The notes under the pieces were generated by a model, which was not told the origin of the DNA, did not search any database, and saw only the letters and a list, made by a program, of their open reading frames with translations. Shown here one piece after another: positions 1 to 11,961 of a stretch of 64,000 nucleotides of DNA. The position numbers and the translations under genes were made by a program. This DNA is from Pelobates cultripes (taxonomy: Eukaryota; Chordata; Amphibia; Anura; Pelobatidae): the NCBI GenBank assembly GCA_933207985.1, contig OW240921.1, positions 25,550,762 to 25,614,761 of the forward strand, written 5' to 3'. Each line of letters starts with the position of its first letter. Position 1 is the first letter of the stretch.

Positions 1-2
1 AC

Positions 3-206
3 GTGGAGCTGGAAGGAGAGAACCAGAACTTGATGAGAAAGGATGGGGTCCACTTAAACGAAATAGGGTTAGACATCCTGAACACGGGCTTGCAGGGTGG
101 GATTGAGGCTGCGCTGTCGGCGGGGGGCGCGATGACGGCAGGAGGCGTGAGGGGAAGTCGTCATCGCGGTGGCGGGAGTCCTGGCCAGCGCAGGCAGAAG
201 TGGTGA
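3..206 (+). pseudogene. C-terminal fragment of a retroelement SGNH-hydrolase-like ORF
   Basis: An open frame enters from the left edge and encodes a short tail with KDGVHLNEIG near residues 13-22. This resembles the last conserved block (D..H) of SGNH/GDSL hydrolases, a form seen in domains carried by some vertebrate tyrosine-recombinase (Ngaro/DIRS-type) retroelements. After about residue 40 it becomes Gly/Ala/Arg-rich and ends. No start codon is in the window and the rest of the element lies to the left. The family call rests on one motif, so it is tentative; a host SGNH protein is possible but no exon structure is seen. Confidence 0.4.
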
Positions 207-831
207 AGTTGCCGAGGAGGCTTGGGGAGTCGCAGCCTGTTGGGAGCTGATGGCGGAGGCAGGCTGCTCAGGACTCATGGTTTGTGGGGATAGACCTGTC
301 TGTTGGGCAATCACCCCAACAGCTGACAGTATGATTATGTTGCTGGCATGGAAATGAATAAATAAAGCTGTGGCCGATGCCCTTACCCAACGTAATTACG
401 GTCTCTGTGTGTCATTGGGGAAAGGGGGGCATCGGGTGGGTGGTACAGACATTTAGACAGCAGTCATGTGATAAAACCCGGTTTAAAAATAGTTTTTTCT
501 CCCACCTGTCAATCAGTTCTTCGGCATAGGCGCTATGCTGATGAATTGATTGACAGGGAGAGTAGAAAAGACCTCCCACAGGCGGTCCTTGTGCTCTCCG
601 TCCACAGCAACCACTGTGCATGGTCTCTGGTTGCTATGGTAACTCACTAGCCAGCACTGCTTGTGGTGACTAGGGAATATAATAACAGAGTGACTGATGG
701 CAACGTGAGGTGGGTGTTACAGAAGTGTAATAATTACCTCTGCCAGGAGATCGCGGCGAGGGAGCGAAGAGTCAGGTAAGTGGTGGCAGGTTCCCTATGA
801 CTAACAAAAAGCATGCTTGGTTACAAACAAA
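207..831. other. Probable non-coding 3' part of the left-edge retroelement, with a short hairpin
   Basis: No credible gene is seen here. An AATAAA-like stretch lies near 357-364. An imperfect inverted repeat at 506-556 begins CTGTCAATCAGTTCTTCGGC and ends with the matching GATTGACAG, so the DNA or RNA could fold into a hairpin of about 24-bp arms. It may be terminal sequence of the element whose ORF ends at 206, but that link is inferred from adjacency only. Confidence 0.3.
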
Positions 832-1302
832 GATCAAAGATTATAATAGTGTGAGCGCTCCAGTTATATGTATATCATAATAAAACCAACTACTTCAGTA
901 ATGTAAAGGTTAATTCGTATTTTGTATACTCTAACTCCAATATCCTAAATTCACCTGCAATAACACAAGCCGAGAGCCTAAGTATGGTAAAACCATAAGC
1001 TTTTTATTTAATAAAATTCAAACCTTGTATGACAAAGTATAGAGTATAAAAAGTAGTATATAAAGTATGCATTTGTATGAAAGGGCTGTTTAGCGGGATC
1101 GTGTTAATGTTGCGATATTGTTGCTGGCTGAGCCGCTTTGAGCTACTTTTTTACTTTATACTTTGTCATACAAGGTTTGAATTTTATTAAATTTTATTAA
1201 ATACAAAGCTTATGGTTTTACCATACTTTACATTACTGAAGTAGTTGGTTTTATTATGATATACATATAACTGGAGCGCTCACACTATTATAATCTTTGA
1301 TC
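832..1302. repeat. Long palindromic MITE / fold-back element
   Basis: The left arm begins GATCAAAGATTATAATAGTG and the right arm ends with its reverse complement CACTATTATAATCTTTGATC. Further inside, the arms match again: the left has GGTAAAACCATAAGC and the right GCTTATGGTTTTACC, and the block containing TTGTATGACAAAGTATA also recurs inverted. The arms are about 230 and 160 bp around a loop at about 1061-1145. There is no coding capacity. The exact termini and target duplication are not clear. Confidence 0.75.
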
Positions 1303-1603
1303 CATATCTCTGTTAGTCGCTCCTCTTAGTTGTGAAGCTGCCCACCGTCATACAAGTGACATTTTATAATACCCTGATATTGGATGATCAAAAAATTATT
1401 TTCTTCCATTTTTCAGCTGTTATATTTCAATCCCTTTTTCGTTTTCGGTTACAAACAAACATGATTTTTCCATGATTCATTAAATTTAGATTTATTTTTA
1501 TATGTGTTGTAGTATTTGCGTAAAAAAACTCTACTTCTCCACTACAAAAAAGTACTCGCTAATTAGAACACCCTCACCCCTTACATCTTACTTAATAAAC
1601 AAA

Positions 1604-2455
1604 GCATTTGAACCTGGCATGAGGGCGCGGGACTTTAAAGGGCTAGAATACACAGGGCTCCAACGGTACTGTCAAATGTACGACAAGGACACTTTTAGGA
1701 CCTTTGATGACCTTAAACAGAACGTGCCACTAAACACAAGGGACCATTTCAGGTATATCCAATTACGAGACTTTGCTAAAAACCACCGCATACGAGAGGC
1801 AGCTAGGGCCCCACTCACATTCTACGAAAGACTATGCATGACAGAGACCGTACACAAGGGTCTGATAACCTCGCTATATGCCCAGCTTAGCGCCCCAGGG
1901 AGCGACGAAGAACCACTCACATACATTACCCAGTGGGAAGCAGATCTACACCAAACATTAGATGGAGAAGACTGGCAAGATATCTGGGAGGCAGCCAAGC
2001 CATCTGTGTAACACTGCAGGAGCAGGTGTACAAAACCCTCCTGAGGTGGTATACCACCCTGGTAAAACTATATAGAATGGGCAAAACTCCCACAGATATA
2101 TGCTGGAGGGGATGCGGCGCAAGGGTGACATACATCTGGAAAGAAATAGAAAAACTAATGACGGAAGTCCTATATACATAGGGACTCGTGGACATATCTC
2201 TTAGCCAAGCCGCTAGATGGCCTCACGACACGAGAACAGAAATTAGTAAATAAAATGACACTAGCGGCCAGACAGGCTCTAGCCCAACAATGGTTCAATA
2301 CAGACATCCCCCCCTTGCACAAAGTAATAAATAAAATGAAGGACAACTTCCTTATGGACAAACTGACAGCGCAGGTGCGTAATACCACTGCCTCATTTAT
2401 CAATGTGTGGCAACCATGGGAAGGCTTCCTGGACAAAAACACACATAACCCGTAA
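1604..2455 (+). pseudogene. L1/Tx1-like LINE ORF2, C-terminal region, frameshifted
   Basis: Three overlapping plus-strand frames resemble the C-terminal part of vertebrate L1/Tx1-clade ORF2 proteins, beyond the reverse transcriptase. The first (to 2011) ends with EADLHQTLDGEDWQDIWEAA. A second (to 2181) carries LLRWYTTLVKLYRMG followed by CWRGCGARVTYIWKE, the CCHC-like tail motif of these LINEs. A third (2255-2455) has AARQALAQQWFNTDIPPLHK. The frame changes twice, so this is a dead 5'-truncated copy. The endonuclease and RT domains are absent. The call to L1/Tx1 rather than another clade rests on the tail motif. Confidence 0.65.
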
Positions 2456-3524
2456 CACACACACACGGGGATCTGAGCGGAACACACGAACCTCCGCACA
2501 AGGCCAGCACTCCCGGGAAATAAATATAAAGTGTTCCTTTAAGATGTATTAAAGAGACACCCTAGGCACCAGAACCACTACAGCTTAATGTGTTCCTGCA
2601 ATCTGAGCAGTTTAGAAGTGTTTACATTGCTGCTTAATGCCACCTTCAGTAGCTGTCACTCTGACAGCTCCGACAGCTACTAAAGGGACTTCCTTGATTA
2701 GGTCATCGATGTTAGGTGTCTACAAGCTTCGACTGGAGACGCTGAACGCCCCCCAAAAGATGCATTGACTCAATGCATATCTAATGAGGAGATGCTGACT
2801 GGCCCAGTGCGGCAATTGCCATACATATACACTAACCTCCCTATGTTTAGATCGGTTCGCTGGAGGAAAATAGGTGAGAAAAAGTGTTAATTTCCTTAAT
2901 TAAAGATGACTCGATGATCTATGTAGTTAGCATAACACTTTAGCATTAGCAATACATGTATAATGTACCTGCAACCATGACATGGAAGCTATGTACAGGT
3001 AACCGGATACATTCCTCTCCTCCAAGGATGACACTGACGGGACAAACTCTGGTTTTACAAAAAACACAAAAGAAACTGGGTTGCTATGGCTACACGCCAG
3101 CACAGAGTTTATAAAAACAAAGAGAGTGTGATTTTTAAAAACATTTTTTTAAAGCACTGAGCTCTTTGTTCTGATATTTGTGGCTGGCAAAGCATCAAGG
3201 GGAATGTAGTTCACAAACATCTGGTGTGCTGAGGTTTCCCATCACTGATTGGGACTCAAAGCCTTTACTGACATCTGGCAAAGTCTGCTCTGCTCTTACA
3301 GGCGGTGTTATATGATAACTTGCACTATGCAGTTACTGCAAACCATATGGTGTTTGAAATTACAAGCGACCACAAGACTGAAGGTCAACTGATTCTAAAT
3401 GATTCTACAACAGTGAGATGACATTACGCACCCTTAATATACTATAATGTTATTGTTTTCTTTTCTTTTAATTAAGAGCTAGAGTACCTTTAATTGTAAT
3501 GTAGCACTGGGACATTTTTTCCTT
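2456..3524. other. Non-coding interval with repeat remnants
   Basis: No gene is seen. From 2549 a TTAA followed by AGAGACACCCTAGGCACC resembles the end of the TTAA-flanked MITE family found elsewhere in this window, but no matching right end is clear. Near 3180-3245 there is a weak match to the hAT MITE at 46.7 kb (ending CCCATCACTG). Confidence 0.4.
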
Positions 3525-4007
3525 TTGTGTGCCTCTTACTTCCCTCCAGCCCCTTTGTGTTTCTGTTTTCCCCAGCCCATTTGTGTGTCTCCTTCTATCT
3601 CTGCCCCTTTGTGTGTCTCTTTTTTCTCTTCCCCAGCCTTTCTGTGTGCCTCTTCCCCTAGCCCCTTTTGTGTATTTCTTTCTCCCCTTACCCATCCCCT
3701 TTATGTCTCTTTCTCCTTTCAGCCCCTCTGCGTATCACTTCTCCAAGCACCATGTCTCTTTATCCCCACTGCCTATTTGTGTCTCTTTGTCCCCTATAGC
3801 ACCTCTGGGTGTCTGCACCCCAGCCAATGTCTTTCTCTTTTACCCCTTCCCAGCCCCTGTCTGTCTCTTTCGACCCTTCCCCAGTCCATCTGTGTCTTTT
3901 TCCACCCTACAGGCCGTCTGCATGTTCCAAGCCCTCTGTGTGTCTCTTTTCCCCGCTCGTCTTTTTCTCCCCCAGCCTTCTCTATGTATCTTTGTATCCC
4001 CCACAGC
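3525..4007. repeat. Pyrimidine-rich minisatellite (CCAGCCCCTTTGTGTGTCTC-like units)
   Basis: This is a degenerate tandem array of about 25-35-bp units with core CAGCCCCTTTGTGTGTCTC and TTTCTCCCCCAGCC. It resumes at 6089-6200 on the far side of the hAT element inserted at 4008, so the two parts were once contiguous. Long open frames across it on both strands are low-complexity artefacts. Confidence 0.75.
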
Positions 4008-6088
4008 CAGGGCTGGTGCAAGGATTTCTGCCGTCCCAGGCAAAGATCCATTTTGCTGCGCAATCATGAAAGCAAATAAAATCTCACAGAGGTTTATTTC
4101 CTAAACTCTGAATTGCAGTAAGTTGAAAACCAAACTGCAAAGTTTAAGTAAAAACAGCTGAACTGTGACTGTAGCTGAATTGGAGAATTCGATCAGCTAT
4201 TTTGGCCTAAATTTTGTCATATGGTTTCCAGTTAGGTCTGCCTAATACACACATACTGCTTAATACCTACATCTATACACACACTGCCTAATACCTACAT
4301 CCATACACACATACTGCTTAATACCTACATCCATACACACACTGCTTAATAGTAATGGTAAATGGATGAGACAGCGCTGGTCGACTGATAGGCATCAACC
4401 CTTAAAGGGGAATCCCTCAAAACCATTTAAAACAAGACAAGTAAAAGCAACAATAGAAAAGGCTGCGTCACATAAAATATTAAAAACAGAATAAAAGAAA
4501 ACAAAGTCCAAATAAAAAGAAGTCCAACTTGTATGTCCTTTTAAGGAGGCTGGTACAGTGGTAGGGTCTTCAGATATAGTAGTGGTTCCACTTATATAGA
4601 AGATAAAAGAGAGGGACAACCAATAGTGCAATATGTATAGCTCAAATATGGACGTGATAGAAAATAATGGTAGAGAACTCACATTTACAAGAGCTTATAT
4701 CCAGCTCTAGGGTAAGGCGCGTACAGCGGTATAATCCCCGCTTATGGGATATGTAGTGGGTACCTCTCCGTCAATGGTGTCCAGTTAAATAGAGAGCAGA
4801 CGGACTGCTCTATGATATCAGCATAAGTGGATTTATCACCACCTAGGATTTCTTGGGGTGCAGTAAGCTTCCAAACAGTTTTAAAACCAAAAGGATAAAA
4901 AATTAAATAAAATGATAAAAAGCCATGGTCAAAAATTAATAAAAAGTTGTGTGTAAAAAAGATAATTGGCACAAACAAATGACCAAATATACTTTTAATA
5001 CAAAAATACACAATATAAAATTTCCATAACGCGTTTCGTCAAAATACTTTTTCAAATGGTTATGTTATTCCATTTGAAAAAGTCTTTTGTCCCTCTCTTT
5101 TATCTTCTATATAAATGGAACCACTACTATATCTGAAGACCCTACCACTGTAACAGCCTCCTTAAAAGACTATTCGTTAGGACATACAAGTTGGACTTCT
5201 TTTTATTTGGACTTTGTTTTCTTTTATTCTGTTTTTAACATTTTATGTGGCGCAGCCTTTTCTATTGTTGCTTTTACACACTGCTTATTACCTACATCCA
5301 TACGGCTTAATATCTACATCCATACACACACTGCCTAATACCTACATCCATACCTACACTGCCTAATACCTACATCCATACACATATACTGCCTAACACA
5401 TACATTGTACATTGAATACATAATTTATCGGTGATAAATAATTTATTCAATGCATTTGGTGAACTTAATTTATAATAAGACTAGCATAGATGAAAACACA
5501 CACTGACAGACACACACACTCACTTACAGACACATACTCAGTCACTGACAGAAACAAACACAAACAGATATACACTCACTCACTGACACACACGCACACA
5601 ATTTAAGTTTTTTTGGGGGGCCTATCCAGCCTTCCTACCTCCCTGGGGTCCAGTGTGGGGTAGCTTCTCACTCCTCCAGCGCACTGTTTAGTATGCAGGG
5701 GCCGGAATGACATCATATTCCGGCTCCCAGCATCACAGAGGGCACGCGAGGGAGGAGTGGAAATCTGCAAGAATAGCCTCCCTCGCCGCCCACACTACCG
5801 CCTTCCTCCTCTCCTCTGGAATTCATTGGAAGAGCAGGCACCTGCCATTAAGGTAAGCAGGTGTCTGCTCTGCCATACTGAAGGACAGTTTTGGGGGTGC
5901 CCTGAGCTGGCCACCTCCTGGGACCCCTGTGACAGGGCTTCTCTGGACACTGAGGGGGCTCAAGAGCCACTCGATCAGCGCTACGGCCCAAGACAGGGCA
6001 GCCCACCAGGAAACATCCCGGTGGGCGCCCCCTGTAGGCTGGCACCATAGGCGAATGCCTAGTTCACCTAACTGTTGCGCCAGCCCTG
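4008..6088. mobile_element. Non-autonomous hAT-type DNA transposon with exact 8-bp TSD
   Basis: The left end reads CAGGGCTGGTGCAAGGA and the right end TTGCGCCAGCCCTG, an imperfect terminal inverted repeat. Both ends are flanked by the identical 8-mer CCCACAGC (4000-4007 and 6089-6096), the target duplication length of hAT elements. The interior is non-coding. It holds a CACTGCTTAATACCTACATC-type tandem repeat on either side of a large inverted repeat, a (CA)n-rich tract at about 5500-5600, and a GC-rich segment with GACATCATATTCCGGCTC shared with the hAT copy at 30.3 kb. No transposase is seen. Confidence 0.8.
4440..5277. repeat. Large inverted repeat nested in the hAT element
   Basis: Sequence beginning GTAAAAGCAACAATAGAAAA at 4440 and running to about 4615 reappears inverted at about 5089-5277. 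The arms are about 180 bp and highly similar, and include the complementary blocks AAGTCCAACTTGTATGTCC and GGACATACAAGTTGGACTT. The central part contains CGCGTTTCGTCAAAATAC. It lies between two tracts of the same tandem repeat, so it is probably a palindromic element that inserted into that repeat after the hAT element was in place. Confidence 0.7.
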
Positions 6089-6200
6089 CCCACAGCCCCT
6101 CCATTCCATGTGTCTCATTTCTCCCCCCAATGTTTCATCTCCCCCAGACTCTCCATGTGTCTCATTTCTCCCCCAGACCCTCCATTTATGTGTCTCATAG

Positions 6201-9200
6201 ATACATGTATCTTTGGATTGCATTGAAATTTCAATGAAATTCTAACAGTCCATATGAAAAATTACATCTTTATCCAATACTCATAAATGACAGTCGCTTC
6301 AAACGATTATTTTCAAGATCCAGCTACCTTATTCCTTAAACCTAGAGCTCTGTTTAAGTGCATAGTTACCGTCTGTAAAGTCAAGTCTGTTTCCTTGCAC
6401 AGTTTGGTTGCCATACAATTTTTGTCCTCCTTAATAATGAACTGTTTTTGCACAAACAACCGATCAATCATTCAGTGTTGTCAGACTTTGGAAAGAATAA
6501 TAACCATCAGACTCATCCGTAGAAATGTTCTACATGCAGACAAAGGACAGACTAACCCCACAAGCCTGAAAATTACGGTGTACAAAAATAAACGTGCTGC
6601 CCTTCAGTAACTTCAGCTTTAGGTCAAAGAGAAAACAAATATTTACATTCTATATAGTACATTTTATATTTGTAATGTTGCCCTGTAATATATTGGCTGC
6701 ATTTTACAATGTAATTCAGTTCTATAATTTAGTATTATAGATTTCTAAGCATACTCTGATCAGATCAGTCTGGTCCCATCCGCTGAAACCATGATGATAA
6801 CATTTTGAAGTAAGAGGTATGCATACAGATCCCAGCCCTATGTATGCACTTTATTTACAACCTAAATGCATTACAACATTGTAAGAATATGCGTCACATG
6901 GTGTTCAGGTATTACTGTGCAAGCTATGCCTACTGCTAGAAATATATTTGAACGAGCTGTGCAAAAATGGAAACAACTATGCTGCAAACATTACATTTAT
7001 GGCAAACAAAGATCCACAACCTGGGGCACGGGGCACAGAATGGGTTCACCTTTAGCAAAGCCCTAAAGCACATAGGCACAGTCACTCTTAGGCCTCATTT
7101 AAATCAACAGAAAGACATATGGGGGGTTATGTCTGAAGGATGTGTCACTTCAATTCTATTCCATGTGTGGTAACATTCAAGTTGTAAATTCTCAGCTCAA
7201 ACTGCTCACTTAATATGCCAAAAGTCGACAGATTTCCACTGAATCTGTGATCCTTGCGTGTTGAACATTTTGGGTCCACCTCCATAATAGTCACATATTA
7301 TGCCCAATCATGTGGGCTTCCTCTGACTCGCTCCATACATGAAATAGAAGTGAAGTGACGCCAGCCCTCACATTTTAAGTTGATATACCCAGAGCCGGTT
7401 TGAAATGGCTCTGCAATTTGTGAGTATTTGTTTTTGGAATTTTAAAAGAGGAATCTAATATTGCGCAGATATTACACACTTTCAAGTGTTATTTGATTTT
7501 ACATATCTTCAAAATCATTTGGAAAACTGATTTTTGTATTGGATGTTTAAGTATTAATATAATGCACTTGTGCTACTTATTTTTCAAAAACCGTATACAT
7601 ACACTATATTATGCTAACTTTACCAATAAAATGCATAGAAGTTAGTGGTTGCAGCTGCACTAAAATTGTACCCATTTAGTTGGACATTTAAAGCGCTCTA
7701 ATACTTTATTTTTTTTTTTAAGATGTATAAAAATGACTTAGATTTTTAAAATGCAGGAGGGGGCAGACTGCACAAAAAGAACTTTGCAAGCTGAAGCGCT
7801 TAAGGGTCTGGAGTTTATTTTTTTTACTGATTTGAATCAGGATTGAACCTTTAAATGACATTCTAGAACAGTGCAAACTTAAGTCCGTTGACTGGAGCGG
7901 AAAATTTTAACTTGAAAAATGGTGCAATATTTTACAAGAGATAAGCAGCAACTTGCCCAGCTAGATCAGCACTTTTCAGACTCAAAACATTGTTACAACA
8001 GTACCACCCCCTAGAGGTAAGTTGAGAAACTGTAGTTCACCATGTGTACATAAAGTCATACATATGAAGCTAGAGAACTTGCCATCAAAAGAGGCAACAA
8101 TCTCATTCCAGTTTAATATAAACAATTCAACATTTCATTTGGCTCTTTATATAGAATGTGTTTTGGAATGCAACATTTGCACACAGCAGCATAGATGTTG
8201 CAATACCGTGAGGTTTAATGACCAATTCTTCAAACTGCTGACCAGATCATTTGATAAGAACTGCACAAGTAAAATGTTGATTTGCGCAATTTAAGTATTA
8301 CACCAGAATGTAAAAGAAGTCTTTGCAACTTATGTAGATTCTTGAGAATCTGACTACTGTCCTCAATCACAAATAAAGATCAGACACTGATTAGTGCTGA
8401 AATATTTGCAGGCCATTAACTTGGATTTTAATTCACCCACTTAAAGCAGCTGTCACCTTTTAGGGTCTGTTTTAGGAAAAGTGTGCAAAGAATGGTGGCA
8501 GTTATGTGGTATGCAGTGTTCCATGGTTACAGAAGAGGGTAGATGACCACTGCCCTATTTGCTCTTCAGCTCCTGGTGCTTCATCTACCATGAGTCCACC
8601 TCAGTACTGTATGCTTGTGAAGTGACAACTTGTCAAGATTGCAGAGTAGACTTTGCATTATGTATTTCAGGAAAAAATATTGAAGGTCCAGATAGTTGAG
8701 GGAGAGAAGGTTATATTGAAGCAAGGTAACTTTATGGTGACAGATTCTTTAAGTAGTGGTAGGGCCTCATACTCTGAGTTTCTATGTGGGGTGGGGGAGA
8801 GAAGAGGTTTAATAGTGTATACACACGGAATCTGTTTCCAAACATCTCAACTCTGGTTCGTATAAAGTAGGTTATGCAGTTTACTCATACACTGATTAAC
8901 CTTGCCATAGTCTACTTTACTGCATTACTGGCTTCAATATGCCTTTTCAATTTGGACTAAGCCACTGTGGAACCTTTGTTGTAACGAATAGCTTTACACA
9001 TTGAGCAGATAATCATGTCTTGTGCCAGTGAGAAAAAAAAATTATTAAAAAAAAAGGCCATGAGATTGGCAAAGCATTTAGTAGAGTTCCTCCACATGTA
9101 AACCTCCAGTTCTCAGACAATAGAATAAAAAGGTGAAGTGAGAGCTTCTCAGCATCAATATACAGCTATAGCACATGACCCAAAGCAGTCTACGAGAAGC

Positions 9201-10080
9201 ATCTGATTAGACATATCAGCAAGGACTTTACTGCCAAATTGGAGTGTTTCTTTAAATCTGTTTTAGTTTTAGTGTTAAGCCAAGTTCGTGAAGTGATATT
9301 ACAGATGAGATTGCCCCCTTTAAGCCAAAAAGGACTGTTAATGAATGGCTACCTATGTTTTAGTCTGGCCAATGATGCCCTACTGATGAGGTGGAGCTAC
9401 AAAGTCTTAAAATGTTCAATTGCACACGAAGACTCAGACTGCAGACAGACTAGGCACCATGACCTCTTCAAGTCATGACTCATGAAGCCCAGCATTCACT
9501 CAAGACATCCAGGTTGCCAGCAGTGATCTCATTATGCCGATAGAGGTTATAGGTTGCCCATTTGACCATGAGGTGAGTGGACTTTCCAGCCTACAGAGAT
9601 CATGGTACCTTAAAGCCAGATTGTTCTTTCTAAAAATAATTATCCAGTTTTGGCAATTCTATATTTCTACAATTTTGTTATACAAATGTACTGGTTCTGT
9701 TTAATACTTGATCACCATAACTTTGATTTAGTGTTGCTATGGTTTGGAGAGGCTATGGGTGCCATTCCACTTTATAAAGTTTTGACATATAAATACATTT
9801 TAAAGCCACAAAAAAAAAAAAAAAAAAAAAAAAGTTCTACCATGCATGTGGCACCTGCACCAAGGATTAAAAGAGTTTTTGTAACAAGTTAGGTTTTCTT
9901 TGACAGATGGAATTTGTAATCCAAAGAATTGCCTAGTACGCAAAGTTTTAGTAGAAAATAAGTCTGATGACCAAGTTAGAGTTTATCTGCAGCTTTCAAC
10001 ACTGCATTAAACTTTGCCTTGAAATAGAGATGTCAGATAGCTAGTGTTTTGCTAGAATAATGAAGACATTAAACAGAGAT
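6201..10080. other. Intergenic interval downstream of AKT1S1, no gene seen
   Basis: This AT-rich sequence has only short spurious open frames. There is a poly-A run at about 9810-9833. I see no splice-framed conserved peptide, no RNA gene and no complete transposon. Diverged repeats cannot be excluded by eye. Confidence 0.5.
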
Positions 10081-10092
10081 ATGAATTCCTCT

Positions 10093-10098
10093 TTTATT
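10093..10098 (-). terminator. AKT1S1: Likely AKT1S1 polyadenylation signal
   Basis: On the minus strand this is AATAAA, about 230 bases after the AKT1S1 stop codon. It gives a short 3' UTR with cleavage expected 10-30 bases further on (about 10,065-10,080). It is the nearest canonical hexamer I noticed; no transcript evidence is available. Confidence 0.5.
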
Positions 10099-10326
10099 GA
10101 GGTCGAATTAAAAAAGGGTAAGAAATTGTACATAATCAATTGAGGGGAATTTTGTCAAAGCCTGATGCAATGACAGGGGATAAAATTAAAAAAGGCTCTA
10201 AAAAGGCATTTAAACCACAGTAGAATGAGACCCTTCCAGTTGCAGATGGGCAGCTTCAGTGGATCCAATTTCAGCCAGAGGAACTTTTAGTGTTCAAATC
10301 AGTGGGCAGCATTGACTACCAGTGAT

Positions 10327-10461
10327 TTAATACTTCCGGTAGTTAACGTGAAAGTCACCGGTGTTCAGTCGAGGGCGAGGAAGGTCCCCGAATGGCTGCG
10401 TATTGTCATGAGCCAGCGCACGCATGCTTGCGGCAATACGGTCAAGGTCTGGAGAAGGGAG
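10327..10461 (-). CDS. AKT1S1: AKT1S1 (PRAS40), terminal coding exon
   Basis: This exon encodes residues 230-273 and the TAA stop. It starts after a CTACCAG acceptor in phase 0. [14 protein letters not shown] is nearly identical to human PRAS40. RPRLNTGDF contains the Akt phosphorylation site (human Thr246, here Thr263) in its RxRxxT context; phosphorylated, it binds 14-3-3 and releases PRAS40 from mTORC1. The frog-type sequence is shorter than human between MRAL and FGDLPRPRL and ends HVNYRKY. PRAS40 is a cytosolic inhibitor of mTORC1 that binds raptor. Confidence 0.95.
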   Translation of the reverse strand, partial: LPSPDLDRIAASMRALAHDNTQPFGDLPRPRLNTGDFHVNYRKY

Positions 10462-10605
10462 CTGGTAGATGGAGACAAGTTTTAGTGGAACATTAACATT
10501 TTGAAGAATTAGATGTTTATACAAGCTAGACAAAAAAAAAAAAAAAATTCCAGTTCAATATTGTTTGGTCATTCAAATTTAGCATTTAGTGCTGGCATTA
10601 ACCAG

Positions 10606-11045
10606 ATATCTAGAGAAAAAAAAAATATATAAATTGCACATAGTGTGATAAAAGTATAAATATGAAGACACAGGATGAATGTATCACTCACAAAATATCA
10701 ATGATATCAGGCCCGTCATCCTTAGTCAGGATTAACACACTGGGGACTTGCTTGTTTATTTTCTTCACCACCTTGTAGTGTTATATGCGGTTTTACCTGG
10801 ACCTTTTTATAAGTGCATTGTATAATAAATCTTTGAAGTTTTATTTACCATCTGCACTATTATCTGTTTTTTCTATTTTATAATTACTGAAGACTCCTTC
10901 TATACGGTTTGAAGATCTTCTCTGACTAAGGATGCTGGGCCTGATATTCATTGATATTTTGTGAGTTTGATACATTCATCCTGTGTGTCTTCATATTTAT
11001 ACTTTTATCACACTATGTGCAATTTATATTTTTTTCTGTAGATAT
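10606..11045. repeat. Palindromic MITE in the last AKT1S1 intron
   Basis: The left arm has TATCTAGAGAAAAAA then AAATTGCACATAGTGTGATA. The right arm has TATCACACTATGTGCAATTT then TTTTTTCTGTAGATA. The arms extend about 110-125 bp inward through GATGAATGTATCA and CCTTAGTCAG and their inverted partners. There is no coding capacity. Confidence 0.75.
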
Positions 11046-11666
11046 TGTCTATCACGTTATTATACTATAAGGTTGTATATTTCTATTTACACCTTAGAAG
11101 TGATCACTTCATGTTTTGCATTCCTACTCACCCTTTTTTGTTATTAGATTGGTGTTTTAAGGACACTATTTAATAGGTCTGCTGGTTTAAGTATATTTAG
11201 TGGTTTGGTAACTATTAACCATATAGCTGACCCATTAAGTAAGTTAAGGAGGCAAATAAGTAAGTGCTCAAATTTGGGGCTCAGGAATTAGAGTAACATA
11301 AAACAGTTACACTGCAGAGTATTTGTGATCAGCAGTCACTGCTTAGTACACACTTGCTGCCCTCATACAGCTGTATGTAGAGCACCACTGTTGTGATTCC
11401 CTGGAAACCCACATGGAAATAAGCGCTCTTTTCAAACTTGTTAAACATAGAACAGAATCTGTATGATATGCACCCTTGAAGTTTATTTAAGCCAGCAGCC
11501 AAACTTATACAGAACTGAAGCACTCATTGACAGCATTTTATAGCAGATACGTTATTAGAAACTTGATGGGTCATTTGATAGTTGGGCTTTGTTGTTACTG
11601 TTATCCAAGATTGGCTAGACTTTACTGGAATTCGTCTGGCAGGGTTAACCTTCACTCGAAACTCAC

Positions 11667-11806
11667 CCTGCCGCTTTCCTCATCAGAAGATTTGTTTTCA
11701 TTATGCTTTTCTTTAAATCCCCAGACAGGCACAGTGACCGGGAGAGATTTTGCATACTGCTGAACATTGCGCTGGAAAGGCCCCGGGTCCTCAGTCAGGC
11801 TCCCAT
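11667..11806 (-). CDS. AKT1S1: AKT1S1 (PRAS40), third coding exon
   Basis: This exon encodes residues 183 (split codon) to 229. The acceptor is TGTTCACAG and the donor GTGAGT; it enters in phase 1 and leaves in phase 0. [10 protein letters not shown] corresponds to the human DDGSLSEE region, and [18 protein letters not shown] is the best conserved block of the protein. Human Ser183, a reported mTORC1 target in LPVSVPVW, is Thr207 here. KSSDEESG keeps the paired serines equivalent to human Ser202/203. Confidence 0.95.
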
Positions 11807-11961
11807 CTGTGAACACAGCAACAAGTTTAACACATGGCATTTTGGTAGTCAGTGAGTTTTAATAGTTATGTGATTGACAGATTAGAAATGTTCTAACCCT
11901 GCAATACTCAGCTTGGCCATTTTAGGCCAAGTTTGATTTTTTTTCCCCCATTCTGTTACAT

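Noticed and set aside
3525..4104. Two long plus-strand frames of 184 and 191 codons
   Set aside because: They read a pyrimidine-rich minisatellite in two frames at once; composition alone explains the openness.
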